Source of the DNA: Plectrocnemia conspersa
Taxonomy: Eukaryota > Arthropoda > Insecta > Trichoptera > Polycentropodidae
Direction: 5' to 3'
Length of the DNA stretch: 64,000 nt
Assembly (NCBI GenBank): GCA_009617715.1
Contig: VTFK01000353.1
Coordinates: forward strand, 1 to 64,000
The translations under genes and the position numbers were made by a program. Position 1 is the first letter of the stretch. Each line of letters opens with the position of its first letter. Shown here one piece after another: positions 1 to 12,315 of the stretch. The notes below the pieces were generated by a model that saw only the letters and a program-made list of their open reading frames with translations, searched no databases and was not told the DNA's origin.

Positions 1-560
1 GTCGCACACTGGATGGAAAATTACCTCTTCCGGTGTAGCGGAGGGTAAAATTACCTGATTTGGTCATCGACTTGATGAGGTCGATGGTCTGGAGATATTA
101 TTGCCAACCACCTCCATGATGACAGGTGGCACTCTTGCGTGTTTACTCCGGCAACTTCGGGGAGTTTGTCATACCTGTTATGACTTGAAGTCGGCAACAG
201 GTTGGCGTCAGTAGAGGGTCTTGCAGTTTTCTTTGGCATCTGCCATTCATGCTCTGCTGATGGCGATAGGTACCTTTTAACGTACCCACCGCACGCTTGC
301 GCGTAAGCGTCTTCTTCATCGCGCCGGCAATGTCTCTGGCGTCGTAGTTGTTGCAAATGGTCGCGGGTGGGGGGTCGGAGCTTTGAACGGCAGCGAGAGC
401 AGGCGCGGATGCGTCCGTTCACCGCTGAGGTACAGAGCAGAGTGAATATCTTAAGTTTGATCACAGTTGTTGTTGTGTCAAGAGCAATAAAAACGTATAA
501 AAATAACACAAAAGTCAAAAAGAAAGTAATAAAACTGGAAAATAAACTAGACAGCACGAA
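1..560 (-). pseudogene. 5' end of a non-LTR retrotransposon (jockey-like ORF1), broken and cut by the window edge
   Basis: Read on the minus strand, an open frame from 557 down to 51 (168 codons) runs into a segment with NRYDKLPE, the kind of 'NRY.PL' motif found near the middle of ORF1 (gag-like) proteins of jockey-type LINEs. That frame then stops, but a second minus frame over about 100-1 continues with DLIKSMTKSGNFTLRYTG, which resembles the following RNA-binding part of such ORF1 proteins, so a frameshift separates the two. The region is clearly GC-richer than its flanks and ends abruptly near 560, consistent with the 5' end of a LINE inserted on the minus strand. The first 50 or so residues of the open frame are hydrophobic and may be 5' UTR read through. 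The remainder of the element would lie before base 1. The family assignment rests on remembered motifs, not a search. Confidence 0.5.
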
Positions 561-1339
561 TCTATAGATATCTGCCGAGAGTTAAGTAAACACCTTCGAT
601 CGATTTCTTTGTCACTAGTATATAGTAGTGGCTCGTAAAATTCGGAGAGAAGCAATGAGATTTTTATAGTTTAGTACATAAAACCGAAACACTAATGGGA
701 TGAGCTATTTTAAATATATATATTTAAAAATGATAATACTACTTCAATGTGCTGCAAAGTATTTTATACATTTATTAGTCATTGAATTTGTAACATGTTA
801 TTATTTGTTAAATAAATAAATTACTTTGAACAGTTTCAAGTTTACTTAGAACTTTCCTAGATAACTAATATTATGTCGTTTTATGACTAAGGCGGCATCA
901 GATATTTTTTATGGCACCGTTACTATAAACATGATCAAGGCGCAATGTTAGTCTAGACAAGTGGTGCCTAAACTCTGCTGTCACACATCCCTTGAGAGAA
1001 GCCCACGACCCACGCCTCTCATGATTTCTGTCTATGTTTTGGGGTGGCTTTTATTCTTTGTGCCATTTTCTAGATCCCAAAGTAGAAAAATATATTTTTA
1101 TATAAATTATTATTATTATTACGGTTCCTAATACTTATGTGTGATATACCAAAACTAAAAAAATACATAATATTTTATCAAGTTTGTGATTTAAGACCTT
1201 GAATAAAAAATGTTATATATCAATAAAATTATGTTTTATTATTTATTTATATTTTTTAGATCATAATAAAAACATATATTTGCTGCTACACTAACTTTGT
1301 CGTTTTTTTATGGTAAAAAACAATACACAAGTGGTATTA

Positions 1340-1400
1340 GTCACTGACTATTGACCTGAAAGACCTGGGTTCGAATCTCATATGGATCTTAGTGTTTTTT
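1340..1400 (+). repeat. tRNA-derived SINE-like trace (B-box)
   Basis: The string GACCTGGGTTCGAATCTCAT contains a good RNA polymerase III B box (GGTTCGAATC). The same 'CTGAAAGACNNGGGTTCGAA' core occurs at 56366-56393. No acceptor stem and no clear A box can be folded around it, so this is read as a degenerate tRNA-related SINE head and not a functional tRNA. Confidence 0.3.
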
Positions 1401-1527
1401 AATTCCAATCGTATTTGGGAAATTAAAATTAGTGATTATTAAATAATTATAAATTCGATCGATCATTACAAATTTAATTTACCTGGATTTTTGTCGCGAT
1501 GAATTATTGGCGATGTACAAAAAGTGT

Positions 1528-1586
1528 TATTGTATCATTTATACTATAATAATTTAAAAAAATATTATAGTATGAATGATACAATA
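1528..1586. repeat. 24-bp near-perfect hairpin
   Basis: The left arm (1528-1551) begins TATTGTATCATT and pairs with the right arm (1563-1586) ending GAATGATACAATA. There is a single mismatch over 24 bp and an 11-base A/T loop. It could be the remains of a palindromic miniature transposon; no target-site duplication was recognised. Confidence 0.6.
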
Positions 1587-3602
1587 TTTTTCGTTAAGTT
1601 TGTTACAATGAAGCGCTTGACTAGAAGGATGAAAATTCGTACGTCATTAAAGAAAAACCTATGCATGAAAACCCAGAATCACTAATTGGTTTACGAATCA
1701 CGTATTATTACGTGACCTGAATTATATGTTTTTTTACGTGAACTTCATGTGAAGCTAACAACGCCATATAATACAAAACAACTTTTAAAGTATTTTTTTG
1801 GGTTTCCCTGTACATATCATTGTTAGGTCGCTTATATAAGCTAACCTTAAATATAGCTGAATATAAACTACCTAGAGTATTAGCAAAAATAATAATAAAC
1901 GTAAAATAAAATTGTTTCAAGAACCTATAAAGGGGTTTAAATTAATGATTGTGAAATGGTGCACTATGGAGAGTTCACGTAAAAAAAGTAAAACCATAAA
2001 AGCCATTGCAAGCTGGGAACTGTAAGCTTTAATTCACGTCACAATACGTTCGAACGTTAGCATTTGCAGAGGAAACATTTGCAATTTTAATGCGTCGTTG
2101 CAAATGCGAAAATTATTTAAATCGAGAACTTTTCTCATTACGTATCGGAGACCGTTTCGTCTCATTTCTCCTGGCCGGTATTTTCTATTACACAGAAAAA
2201 TGCATTTCACAGAGAGCTCGTAAAAATGCGGGGGATATAAATAAATCTAGGAAAATGAACAAAATAGGATAAAAAAACAATTTTAATTTAAAACGAGACT
2301 TTTTATAATTTAAAAAGATATTCCGAATGAAAAATTTAAAATCAGTTTGATATTTTTTTCTTTTAAGGTTATTATCTATTTTTAAAAGAAATATTATTTT
2401 TGATTAAAATCCACATCATAATGTAAGAGAAATTTAATTAATAAGTATTTTATTTCTTGCTTAACTTATAATATATGGAAAAAAAATTATAAAAATATTT
2501 TATAACATAGTCACAATGGACCTCAATGCATATTGTAAGCGTGTAAAAGAGTTCTTTGGTGACCAATATGGCATATTAAATAGTAAATAAATTATAAGAA
2601 CAATATTCGTACCTATCTACGTTACAAATGACTTAAATATATATTATTTTAAACGTATTCAGAATTCTCAATTTAAAACAATTTAGAAATACATTTTCTA
2701 CTGCAGTAATATATTTTTTATTATTCAAAAGCGCATTGTTAACCTCTACATGTCCGACAGCGACCTAATATTTTCCCCCATTTTCAAATCGCAACTGAGC
2801 AGAATACTTAAAATTGTGCTGCACACTTTCAGCGGCGCTCAACTTAGACCCGCGTTCCTTTTTCTCACAAACTTGCCATATATCATAACCAAAGAAAATA
2901 ATGCAATCCCGTCATGTACTGAATATTCGATTCGACGTTATAATTATATATTGTAGAGCTATAGAAGCATTTAGAATTGCATTACCGAAATATTAGAGTA
3001 ATCGCTCTAGTTTAACTAGATTAAATATAACAAATAAACTCAGCCAGTTTATTGTAAAAAACCATTGATTCTCAATTTCACTGCTCAATATCAGTACAAT
3101 CGTATTTGTTCACAAACGAATGATATGGAACGAACATTTCCACGTGATTTACGTAATTGTTACGTCACATTGTTTAACAAATTACTATGATATTTAAAAA
3201 AATTTAACTAAACCCAAACCTAATCTTAACAAATAAAGCAAATATAATGTGAAAAACTATTTATTTTATTTTATTCATACAAATAATTTTACAGACATAC
3301 TAATTATATAATATATATAATATATAACCATGTTCATGTTTACAATTATTCCTTAGCTAAATTTAATAAAAAATAAAAATACAAACTAATCGCATGTGGT
3401 TATAATTAAGGGCAAAGATAAAAAACCTTTTGAAATTGAAACGAAAGAAAAATTATAATTCAGGGGGAAAAAAATAGTGATAATTAGAGTACATAGTACT
3501 GGAATTATTGACATGTTGTCTATAACCTCTAAAGCAATATAAGCTTTGGTATTTTGTAATTGTATTTAAATTTAATGTTTTTTCGTAGTCACCGATACAC
3601 GA

Positions 3603-4072
3603 AACTAGTGCAGGGGTCGGCAACCTGCGGCTCGCGAGCCGCATGCGGCTCTTTTGACGTCAAGATGCGGCTCTCCAGTTTCATACGCAAATATTAATAA
3701 TTATTTTATTTTCAAAACTCATCAAAAATATTATACTGCAAAATAAAACTTTAAACAGGATAAAAACACTCAATAGAGAACAGTGAGAATAGGTGGAGTA
3801 GAGAGTATACGGACAGCTGACATTTTTGAAACGTGGCAACACTGTTCTGTTTGTTTAGTTATTGGTTCATATGAATGGTGTTATATGAATAAATATTATT
3901 TCATAATTAAAGCAATTATTTTAAATCAGAAATCAAATTGATATACCTAATCCTAATCAAATACCATAATAATAAAATAAAAATGTTAGTGGCTCTTAAA
4001 AAACTGGGAAATTTTGTAAATTGTAACTTTTGGCTCTTCAGTCTCAAAAGGTTGCCGACCCCTGGACTAGTG
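3603..4072. mobile_element. hAT-type non-autonomous element (MITE), about 454 bp, with 8-bp target duplication
   Basis: The element runs from CAGGGGTCGGCAACC (3611) to GGTTGCCGACCCCTG (4064), a perfect 15-bp terminal inverted repeat of hAT type. It is flanked by AACTAGTG on the left (3603-3610) and GACTAGTG on the right (4065-4072), an 8-bp target duplication with one mismatch, which is the hAT hallmark. The left subterminal region carries GCGGCTCGCGAGCCGC (a palindrome) and repeated GCGGCTC words; the right subterminal region has GGCTCTTCAG. The interior is AT-rich and has no transposase. The CAGGGGTCGGCAACC start is shared by many non-autonomous hAT families across animals. Confidence 0.88.
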
Positions 4073-4645
4073 GGGTTTTGTAATTTCGCGAAATATTTTT
4101 ATAATTTTTTCTGGTATTAAAATTAATTCATTAAATTTTAGGGCTAATATGCAATTTTTAAAGTTGGTATAAAAAAATGTATTATACAATATATTTATAC
4201 AATAGCTTTACTTTGAATGTCTTGTATTATTTAGAAAAAATAGTAATACTATCGCTACTTCACACCGAACAGGCATATAAAAGTAGGTAAAAGTTTTATC
4301 CTTTAATATAATTTTACTTTGACAGGGCACTAAAGCACTTAAGATACTTCTAAATATGTACAGGTAAACAAATTGTATGCAACGGAAAAAGTAATAACTA
4401 ACACTTAAATCCATAAATAAGGAAATCAATAAAAAATAAAATATTAAAACCTTTTTTAATTAATCTAATGCGTTTTAGGAAACCGGATGGCGAATCGGCA
4501 AATGTGGACGTCCTAGCCCCAACGGACATCAAAAGAGGACGCGATCGCGATTCTCGAAGACAGCACATTTTAGGAGATTAAATAAATGCTTAGCGACATA
4601 CAACTTCCTGCGAAAACTTCTGAAAGAAAGGCGCTGGGATACAGG
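4073..4645. other. Spacer with a GC-richer patch
   Basis: AT-rich to about 4470, then a GC-richer patch (about 4480-4630) with mixed composition and no long open frame or recognised motif. It abuts the minus-strand LINE fragment that follows and might be the element's 3' part, but I cannot show this. Confidence 0.4.
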
Positions 4646-5245
4646 AACAGATAATAACCAAATTTATTTTTATGAATGCATCTCAAAAACATTCCTTATT
4701 CGGGAATTCTAAATTAGAGATCCTGATTCAAAAATGTCTAATTAAAGTGCCATAGATAACACAAATGCGTTTCTCATAATAAACCCAAGGTTTATCACAT
4801 ACGTCGTTTATGTGAAGAGCGAACCTCCACTTGCTATCAAAAGCGATTCCGAGATCTTAAGTGAAAATTTCTCAAACCGAAACGGACCGATAACATAGGA
4901 ATAAACTGAGAAAATGTTACAGTATGGTACTCAAACTTAAGCTAATAAGAAGACGGTTGACGAAAGTCCATCTCCATAGAGAATGTAAATTACTTTGTAG
5001 AGAGAGATCATCAACATAGCAAAACAATTTTAATTTATTTGCTCGCAAAAAAATACTTAAATTTGTAACTACTGTATTTATTTTATTAATAAATAACACG
5101 AAGAGCAGAGGACCCAGTTTGGACCCTTGAGAATCCCTTGAAGGGGTGAAATATTCTTTTGACAATCGGCTGCCATAGGTTAACTGTTTACGGTCGTTGA
5201 AATAAGCGAGTCAAGTCATCTGAGCAACCGAGGTACGACCATTTT
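4646..5245 (-). pseudogene. Jockey-like LINE reverse transcriptase fragment, multiply frameshifted
   Basis: On the minus strand an open frame (5165 to 4917, 82 codons) reads GSKLGPLLFVLFINKI, the conserved 'PQGS.LGPLLF.LFIND' block of jockey/CR1-type reverse transcriptases, followed by KLFCYVDDL, the catalytic [FY].DD box with V in place of A. Upstream (about 5170-5240) other frames give residues like the 'FSSYL..R.Q...' stretch that precedes this block. Downstream (about 4850-4795) a different frame gives FDSKWRFALHINDVCDK, matching the 'LGI.FD..L.F..HI......KA' block after the DD box. The parts are therefore colinear but in at least three frames with stops, so the copy is dead. No endonuclease, ORF1 or 3' tail is recognisable here. 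Confidence 0.82.
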
Positions 5246-8200
5246 TTTAATAATAACCCATGACAAACCTAACCTTATTAAATTCCGTATATACATTTAG
5301 TTGTGATTATAAATATGTAATAAATTAAAATTGCTTTAAAATATGTATTTTGTGAATTGACATAGTTGAATTTAAAGCTACTAATTAAATATTTATTATC
5401 ATACTTACGATTAACGATTACGAATCGCTGTATTCATACAGACAATCAAAAAGTTTTTAATATTTAATAAAAATATGTTGAAATTCTATTGATAAAATTT
5501 GTTTTATGCTATATAATATTTATAAACTTTTCTATAAAAGATTTGATCATTTTTAGGATACATTAACTGATGATTATGATTTTTAAATTAAATATAATAC
5601 ACAAAAATACTTCGCTAAACTACATAAGCTCTGAAGTAAAGTAATCAATATCATAAATTACAACCTAGCTTGATTTTAATTAATTACCTTGGTATTCATC
5701 CATGAGATTAGGAAAAGCCAGCAATAGGAATACCTAATCAGAAATGTTCGATTGGAATTATAATTAATATTAATTTATGAACAAAGGCTTTCACTACTGC
5801 CCCATTGGTCAATAACACTTTATAGTAACGGCTTTGTTACATGGATATAATAATATAAATGAATAGTATATATTTTTTATTATTTTAAGTACTTACTTCA
5901 AATGAATATTACAAAACTAACGCCTGATTTATAATTAGGCAATTTTATAAATACATTAAATTATCGTATAATTGTAGGAAAAAATCTTTTCATACGTTAT
6001 AAGTAAATGATATTCATATTAATTATAATTTAGCAAAGAATACAAGTATCATATAAAGACATTATTTTTAATGAGAACGATGTCCTCGTCGCTTTTCTCT
6101 ACGTCCGACATATTCGCAGTACAATGTAGTACATACAAAGCGAATGAGGCAGAACAAACCCTACGCCGGAAGGGACGTGGGGTTGTTTTAAAAAAATGTC
6201 GTTCGGGATATAGTTTTGGGCGTTGGCATATTTACCCGTGGGCCGTTATTACGGCGATTCATATTAAAGCACATTAATCTTTCACGGTGACAGTGCCGAC
6301 GCCGTACAATGGCGTTCAAACGGATTTGCACGGTGACCATAAATCCAAAAGGGGCTTATTAAAAACACTCATTTCTTTCAAAGATTTATGCAATGCTTAT
6401 TCTTTTCAGAAAACCGTATTTTTTTAAATATTGAAAATCCAGTCCTTGACAGTTACGGCTTATTATTACGAGCTGTTAAAGTATCATCGTAGGAGATTAG
6501 TCAAACAAATTGTGGAAACGTGAATATACTAGTGATACCTTAAAAATAAGTATTATCTTATGATTTGACTTGACAGTTTTATAAGCTACATATTTATGAA
6601 GTTTATAGGACTTTATTATGATGCAATGCACGTATAAATCATTTATCACGAGGTTAAGGAAACACGAAGGGGAAAAGTGACTTTTTATGGCATGACAAAT
6701 GATAATACAAATGCAGCATGAAAGTGAAACACGTTGCACACTTATACCTTTAAGGTAAGGTACAAATATTGCATAACAAATGATATTATCTAAGTTATTT
6801 TATAAAATTTATCAATAATAAATAAATACACATAATGCCTGTTTAAAAATTATAACAAGCAAAAATTATTATAACTTAAAATTTATTTGAATTATAAATT
6901 CTTAAGACAGTTTCATTATTTTTAGTGATAAATAAGATTTAATACAGATCTAAATTGGTATTGTCGATTATTTTTAAATTAGCGGAATTCATTTTGATGT
7001 TGCTTTCATCTCAGTATATCATTTCTTAAGGAATTACTTTTACAATGGTATTAGACGGCACTTTTATATTTAAAACGTTTGTTTGCTACTTAAATATTAA
7101 ATGACAATTTAAATAATATGGATATTCATAAGTATATATAATGCTTATATCTTATTACATTTTAAAAATGTTTTCAAAAAAAATTATTATAGATTGCCTC
7201 TATATATTTATAGAAAGGATGATTTTTTCTGAATAAGTTTTACCGAATTTCAAGAAGGAAAGCAACGTTGACAAATATATTATCGGAGAGACACAAAATC
7301 CTAACCGACCCGACATGTACTCTTATGTCTACATCTGGTAATTGGCAATAGTTTAATCCCGTGCCAAGTCCACTAAAGCCTCCACATGTGCGAAAATACC
7401 TCATTCCGATTCGGACATTTTCCATATTAAGCCAGATCCTAGGTAACCTTTCTACCCTTCGTCAAATATTGGACCGGCGATGGGGACGTTTCCCACTGTC
7501 AAACGTAACCCAGAAATGACAACTTCATAGGGGGATTTATATTTCACTATCCGTTATACTACACGACGCACGAGGACCAAATGGTATTGAAATGAGATTC
7601 GAAAAACATACACACAAAGACTCCCGGTCCGGAATTAAGTGCCGCGTATGGAATGTTTCTTGTGTGTCTGCTTATGTAATCTGGCATAAAATAAATTTTG
7701 CGAAAGAATCTCATATTACATATTTCGACGTAAGAATATGTATATTTCCGGCAAAACCGAATAATAAAAATCAACATTACGAAAAACGATTGAAAAAATA
7801 CCAAAATAAATTGTATAATAATTACATACGTTTGCATGACAAGGAAATAAATAAGATTTATTGCCTGTTCGTGTGTTTTTCTTTCCCACCCTATAACACT
7901 GTATTGTATATTACTTTTTTCATGTAAAGAAAAAAATATAATATATGTATCAAAATCCAAATTTGTTATGACTTATCACTAATTAAGTTTATTGATTTAT
8001 AGCAATATTAAATGTATCCATTATAATAAACACGATTTACAAAAAATGTAGTAAGATCTTAAAAGCACTTTAATCTACCTTCAAGATTTCTATTACAAAT
8101 AGAAACGGTTCTGCGTCACAAAGCTCAGGGTTTTGGAAGCATCGGTTTGTTTTTTTCCAGTTCAATGAATACTGAGGTACTCTACGACTTTGGATCAAGG

Positions 8201-9080
8201 TATCGCTTTGTCATCCATTTATATAAAAGCGATGCATTGGAAACCTTTACCTTTAATCTCTTAATACTATAAAACTATCAATATACGATAAAAAATACTT
8301 GCTGTGAAAGCTTTTTTAATGTATATATAAAATTGCTTATTATTTAATAAATTCACAAAAAATTGTATGTATTATATTTATAGTTCGCAAATGCTCTTAT
8401 AAAACTTAAGTGCTTTGTAGTTAAAATTATAAATATTAACTTGCAACTAAGAAAAATATTTTACAAATTAAATATCAGTATAAACACAACACTAAAATTT
8501 ACATCTAAGCAATGACATATTAAATAACATTAACATGGTTTTGATATATATTGACATTTGTTAATTAATGATTTAAAAAGTAAATAAAATTGCTATGTTT
8601 TGGATGATCATTATAAACTATAGCTGAACCATTAAATTGGCTACTGTTTAATTAAAGGTAAAGAAATTTAATCTAGTTCTTAAATTAAAAAGGCTATTTT
8701 TAATATAATTTTTTATAACATATTTTTAAATGCTTTTATTATATTTTTTATTGAATTAAGAGTAATGACTTTTTGTTGTAGGCTTTGTTTATATCATATT
8801 TATAAAACTGTGCGTTATTATCCTAAGATATATACGGGTTCCAAAAATAGCTCGTCGTTTTATTAATTTAAATAAAATATATTACGTTTAATGTTCATAA
8901 AAAATAATACAAAAAAACGTTTTACAAAGCATTTTTATCAACTGACGAAATGAAGGTAAAATAAGTAAACATCAAACTAGTAGCTAATTGAAAGACATGT
9001 TGGTGAATAATATTGTCCAGGTTTTAACCTACACAATTAATTTAGAAGTCATTCTATTCACTATTTCAAACAAAAAAATA
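5246..9080. other. AT-rich spacer with two GC-richer islands
   Basis: There are no recognisable genes. GC-richer islands lie at about 6065-6350 (words such as TGTCGTTCGGG and GACAGTGCCGACGCCG) and about 7240-7690. In the second, long open frames overlap on both strands (plus 7592-7927, minus 7960-7559), which suggests a chance lack of stops. Either could be a conserved regulatory block. Everything else is simple AT-rich sequence. Confidence 0.5.
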
Positions 9081-9620
9081 CTAACTCGTTTCGAAAGTAT
9101 GGCCTAACAATAAAATGGATCTCAGGGCATTAATAATTGTTAATATTTCACGGAACGTCCCGAGATACCAATGTACTGGTAAAACTACCTTTTGCTTGGA
9201 AAGGATGCGCGATAGACAATGAGTTTTACCATGCGTAAAATAACTATTGTTCTCTATCTCTATTACCGATCGCCAAAAATGACTATCTAAAAGTTTTACT
9301 TTTAATGCGTAAACATATTTCGTGGGTGAGTCTAAGAGACGATGCAATTGGCCCGCTAACATTATTATTTATCACAGCTGTTTCAAACCAGCAATATATA
9401 CAATGTGACACTTTTCATAAAGAGGAAAGGAAGAAAAGAGAGAGGGGCAGATAGAGAAAGACGCTCCATAAAATCAACCCCAAGGAGTTACATCATGAGG
9501 CACATCAGCAGATAGTTCAACATAATCACAAGATCACAGCCGACAATAATTCAGTTCGATACACCAGCGAAAACCAACACCGTATGATAACGGCAGATCA
9601 AAGTCACACCTCCTCGATAT
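9081..9620. repeat. Dispersed repeat, copy A (partner at 46.64-47.16 kb)
   Basis: This segment shares three colinear blocks with the one at 46.64-47.16 kb in the same orientation: CTTTTGCTTGGAAAGG near 9188 (CTTTTTGCTTGGAAAAG there), GTCTAAGAGACGATGCAATT near 9332 (GTCTAAGAAGCGATGTAATT there), and ATCACAGCCGACAATAAT near 9533 (identical at 47096). The spacing is similar and the rest has diverged, so both look like old copies of one family. No protein domain is secure. The minus-strand frame 9362-9081 contains SKQKVV, also seen in the partner, so an ancestral minus-strand coding frame is possible. Confidence 0.65.
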
Positions 9621-12144
9621 AAAACTTTTAAAAAATAAAATATTTTAAAATCACTAAATAAATTCTAAATTGTAAATTATATTTTACCCTCTGTTCTTAA
9701 ACTATGAAATAAAGACCTACCAGGTTGTTTTAAATAATAAATACAAATAATTGACACAGGATACAAAATGCTTTTTTCTCTAGAGTTTAGTAACCAAAAC
9801 TGCTTAAAATACAATTGTACTATTTAGTTTTAAAAAGCTGCTTTAATTCCCGTATTATACCATTATATGGTATATAATAAAAAAGTTCTAATACTAATAT
9901 TACTAATTATCGGGAGGCGTTAATGTTTTGTATATATTTTTTGCGCAAACTTTGACTTTCACACCCAAAGCGGAAAGTTCGACAGCCATCGTTATTTAGT
10001 TCGCGTCCAAAACAGACGACCATAAATATTTACTTGGGTATTATGCGAGTGAATTTTCATGTTGGGTTTTACCCGTACGTTTTTTCTACACAAAAAATTT
10101 TCCCCTCAGGTAAAAATAGAAAAAGGCGTGGTTCGTTTGCAGCTTTAATATTTATCACGCCTGACTATTGGACTACGCATTTTTGGGCCAGAGCATGTGC
10201 GAAAACCCGGCGATTTTCATAAAACCCCAATTTTAACAAAAAAAAACACATACTCTCATTCTGAATGAAATCAAAACATTAAAATTTAAATGGTCATCAA
10301 TTATTTTTTAATTGAGATGAAATATACGTTTGATATATAAATATTTTATATGTGCTGAAATATATTCACAAATCAAACTAAACTTTCATTTATTTGCATT
10401 CAAAACCAGTGAATCACAGTCAAAGTCAATAAGGTAGCAAAATAACCTCAAAAAGGTTAAACTTTTCGCCGTAGGTATAATTGAAAATTTTCAAAAACGG
10501 CCATCGTTAAAGCAAACACGCTTTTTTAATGAGAGACGAGAAAATTTAATGGCGCATGAATAAAAGATTACGCGCCCAAACTTGTGTATAAAGGAAAAAT
10601 AACTATAAACCGTGTCAAATTAACATTTTTTCTATCCCAAATAAGGTGAGGCGGCAAAGAGAAAAACGTAGATTATGATATTAAAAAATAACCTCTTTGG
10701 GGAGAGCAATTTGTGATGCTCTGTCGCCATTCGTTTAGATAGCTGAATTTTATATGAATAAATATGAAAGCTAGCAGGTTTTTACGTGGATGTTTATCTA
10801 AATTTAACCAGCTGTGTATACACACTGAAATTATTCAAATGTCGTACTAAAAAAGAATGCCTAGTATGTGTTAAAAAGAGGAGAGAATCAATGACTCTAT
10901 AATACAAGAGCTGTTGGTAAAATTTCAAGTTCTTTGGAATAATCGTTTTTGTAAAATACTTATTTATAGAATAATTAAATCAGCTTATCAGATTTCTAAC
11001 TAAATTGCAACACCATAATATCTCATACTAAACAGTGAAAGTATTAATATATTGATAATTCAAGTGAAATATGTGTATAAAACTTACTAGTCTTAGAATG
11101 CAAGCAGAATAATAGAATAATAAAAAGACTATTAAATACTTTAAATATATGATTCGTTATTTTTAAGTAAAAATAAACATCTTAATTTACATGATTTTAG
11201 TATGTTATATGGTTATTTTTGACGTAGCATCTACTGGATAGCATTGATAGAGTTCTACGACATTAAAGAAAAATAAAACTTCTTAATTTGAAAAAATTGC
11301 CTTAACAGCTGTATAAACTCTTACTAAATATAAAAAAATCATACAAATATACAGCTGGAATCACAACATGAAAACATCCCCATTTGTTTATCAACGCTGT
11401 ATATTATCTAAATGCTAGCTAAGCAAAGTCTTGTATTTCAAGGAAAACTCTTGATGGACCTATGTTTTTGGAAAAGCTAAACAAAAGTCGATATCGCTGA
11501 ATGAATAGAATAACATATTCGATACAAATTTTGCATGTATATTCTCTGGGTAATAATGGACCCCCGTTTTACAAGGTAAAGTTTAATTTATTATGCATTG
11601 CTTCATCGTTAGTTGTTCTATGATATAATAACTTTTTATGATTTTGCTTCTGCTATATTATTATAAAATAAACATAAAGTAATAAACAATTTTAAAAAAG
11701 TTATTTGATTTTTGAAAAGTAAAGTTATATTTATTGTTTATAAATTATAATACCAAATTCCCAATTATGGGGCGACCACACACACAGATTGAACGGGTCT
11801 TTGTCTCAAAACTTGCGTTAATTTACTGTTTCCAAAATGATCTATCAAAAAGAAACAGGACAATAGCGGAAAGGATTTAGACCATACGACCCTTGTTACG
11901 ACCACATAAATAACACAAGTTTTGTTCTTTTGCGAAATAGTCACGGATATAATAAATCACTGGATCATCAAGATTTCCGTTGCAATGCAATACGACCTTG
12001 GACAATGCCCATCAAGCGAATGTCGATTTGTAAGGCAGAGATTATCTGGATGATCGCTGCATATTTGCGATTGGTCAGCAAGCTTTGTGGCCCTGGATGC
12101 TTTAGCCTGGACTCCGATGAGGAGAAGGTAGTCACCAGAAGACA
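9621..12144. other. AT-rich spacer, no gene seen
   Basis: A mildly GC-richer patch lies at about 9930-10220 with no recognised motif. From 11930 to 12144 the sequence is again GC-richer and, together with 12316-12470, seems to be one older segment split by the hAT element at 12153. That older segment has open frames on both strands without recognisable domains. Confidence 0.5.
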
Positions 12145-12315
12145 CTCGAAGACAGTGGCGTAGTGAAGGGGGGGGGTCCAAGAGGTATGAACCTTTTAGC
12201 GGAGCGCAGCCAGTGATTTTATAGTCATTAAATATAAATTACAAAAATTATATTGCCTTTTTTCTTGAAAAAACCCCACCCTTGACAAAATACTGGCTAC
12301 GCCACTGCTCGAAGA
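12145..12315. mobile_element. Miniature hAT-type element, 155 bp, with perfect 8-bp target duplication
   Basis: The element spans CAGTGGCGTAGTGAAGGG (12153) to GGCTACGCCACTG (12307), giving inverted ends CAGTGGCGTAG. It is flanked on both sides by CTCGAAGA (12145-12152 and 12308-12315), a perfect 8-bp duplication typical of hAT insertions. The core is AT-rich, with a run of nine G near the left end and CCCCACCC near the right. There is no coding capacity. It interrupts a GC-richer sequence that resumes immediately after it. Confidence 0.88.

Larger units (their letters stand above)
561..3602. other. AT-rich spacer, no gene seen
   Basis: No open frame here resembles a known protein. It holds a SINE-like trace (about 1340-1400), a hairpin (1528-1586) and one GC-richer patch at about 2040-2250 in which the word TTGCAAATG and its near complement GCATTTGCA recur. 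Between 950 and 1030 there is a short GC-richer scrap that may be a decayed repeat end. The rest is simple AT-rich sequence. Confidence 0.6.

Noticed and set aside
7559..7960. Open frames of 133 (minus) and 111 (plus) codons covering the same DNA
   Set aside because: Both strands are open together, compositions are low-complexity and hydrophobic or lysine-rich, and neither resembles a known family; chance openness is more likely.
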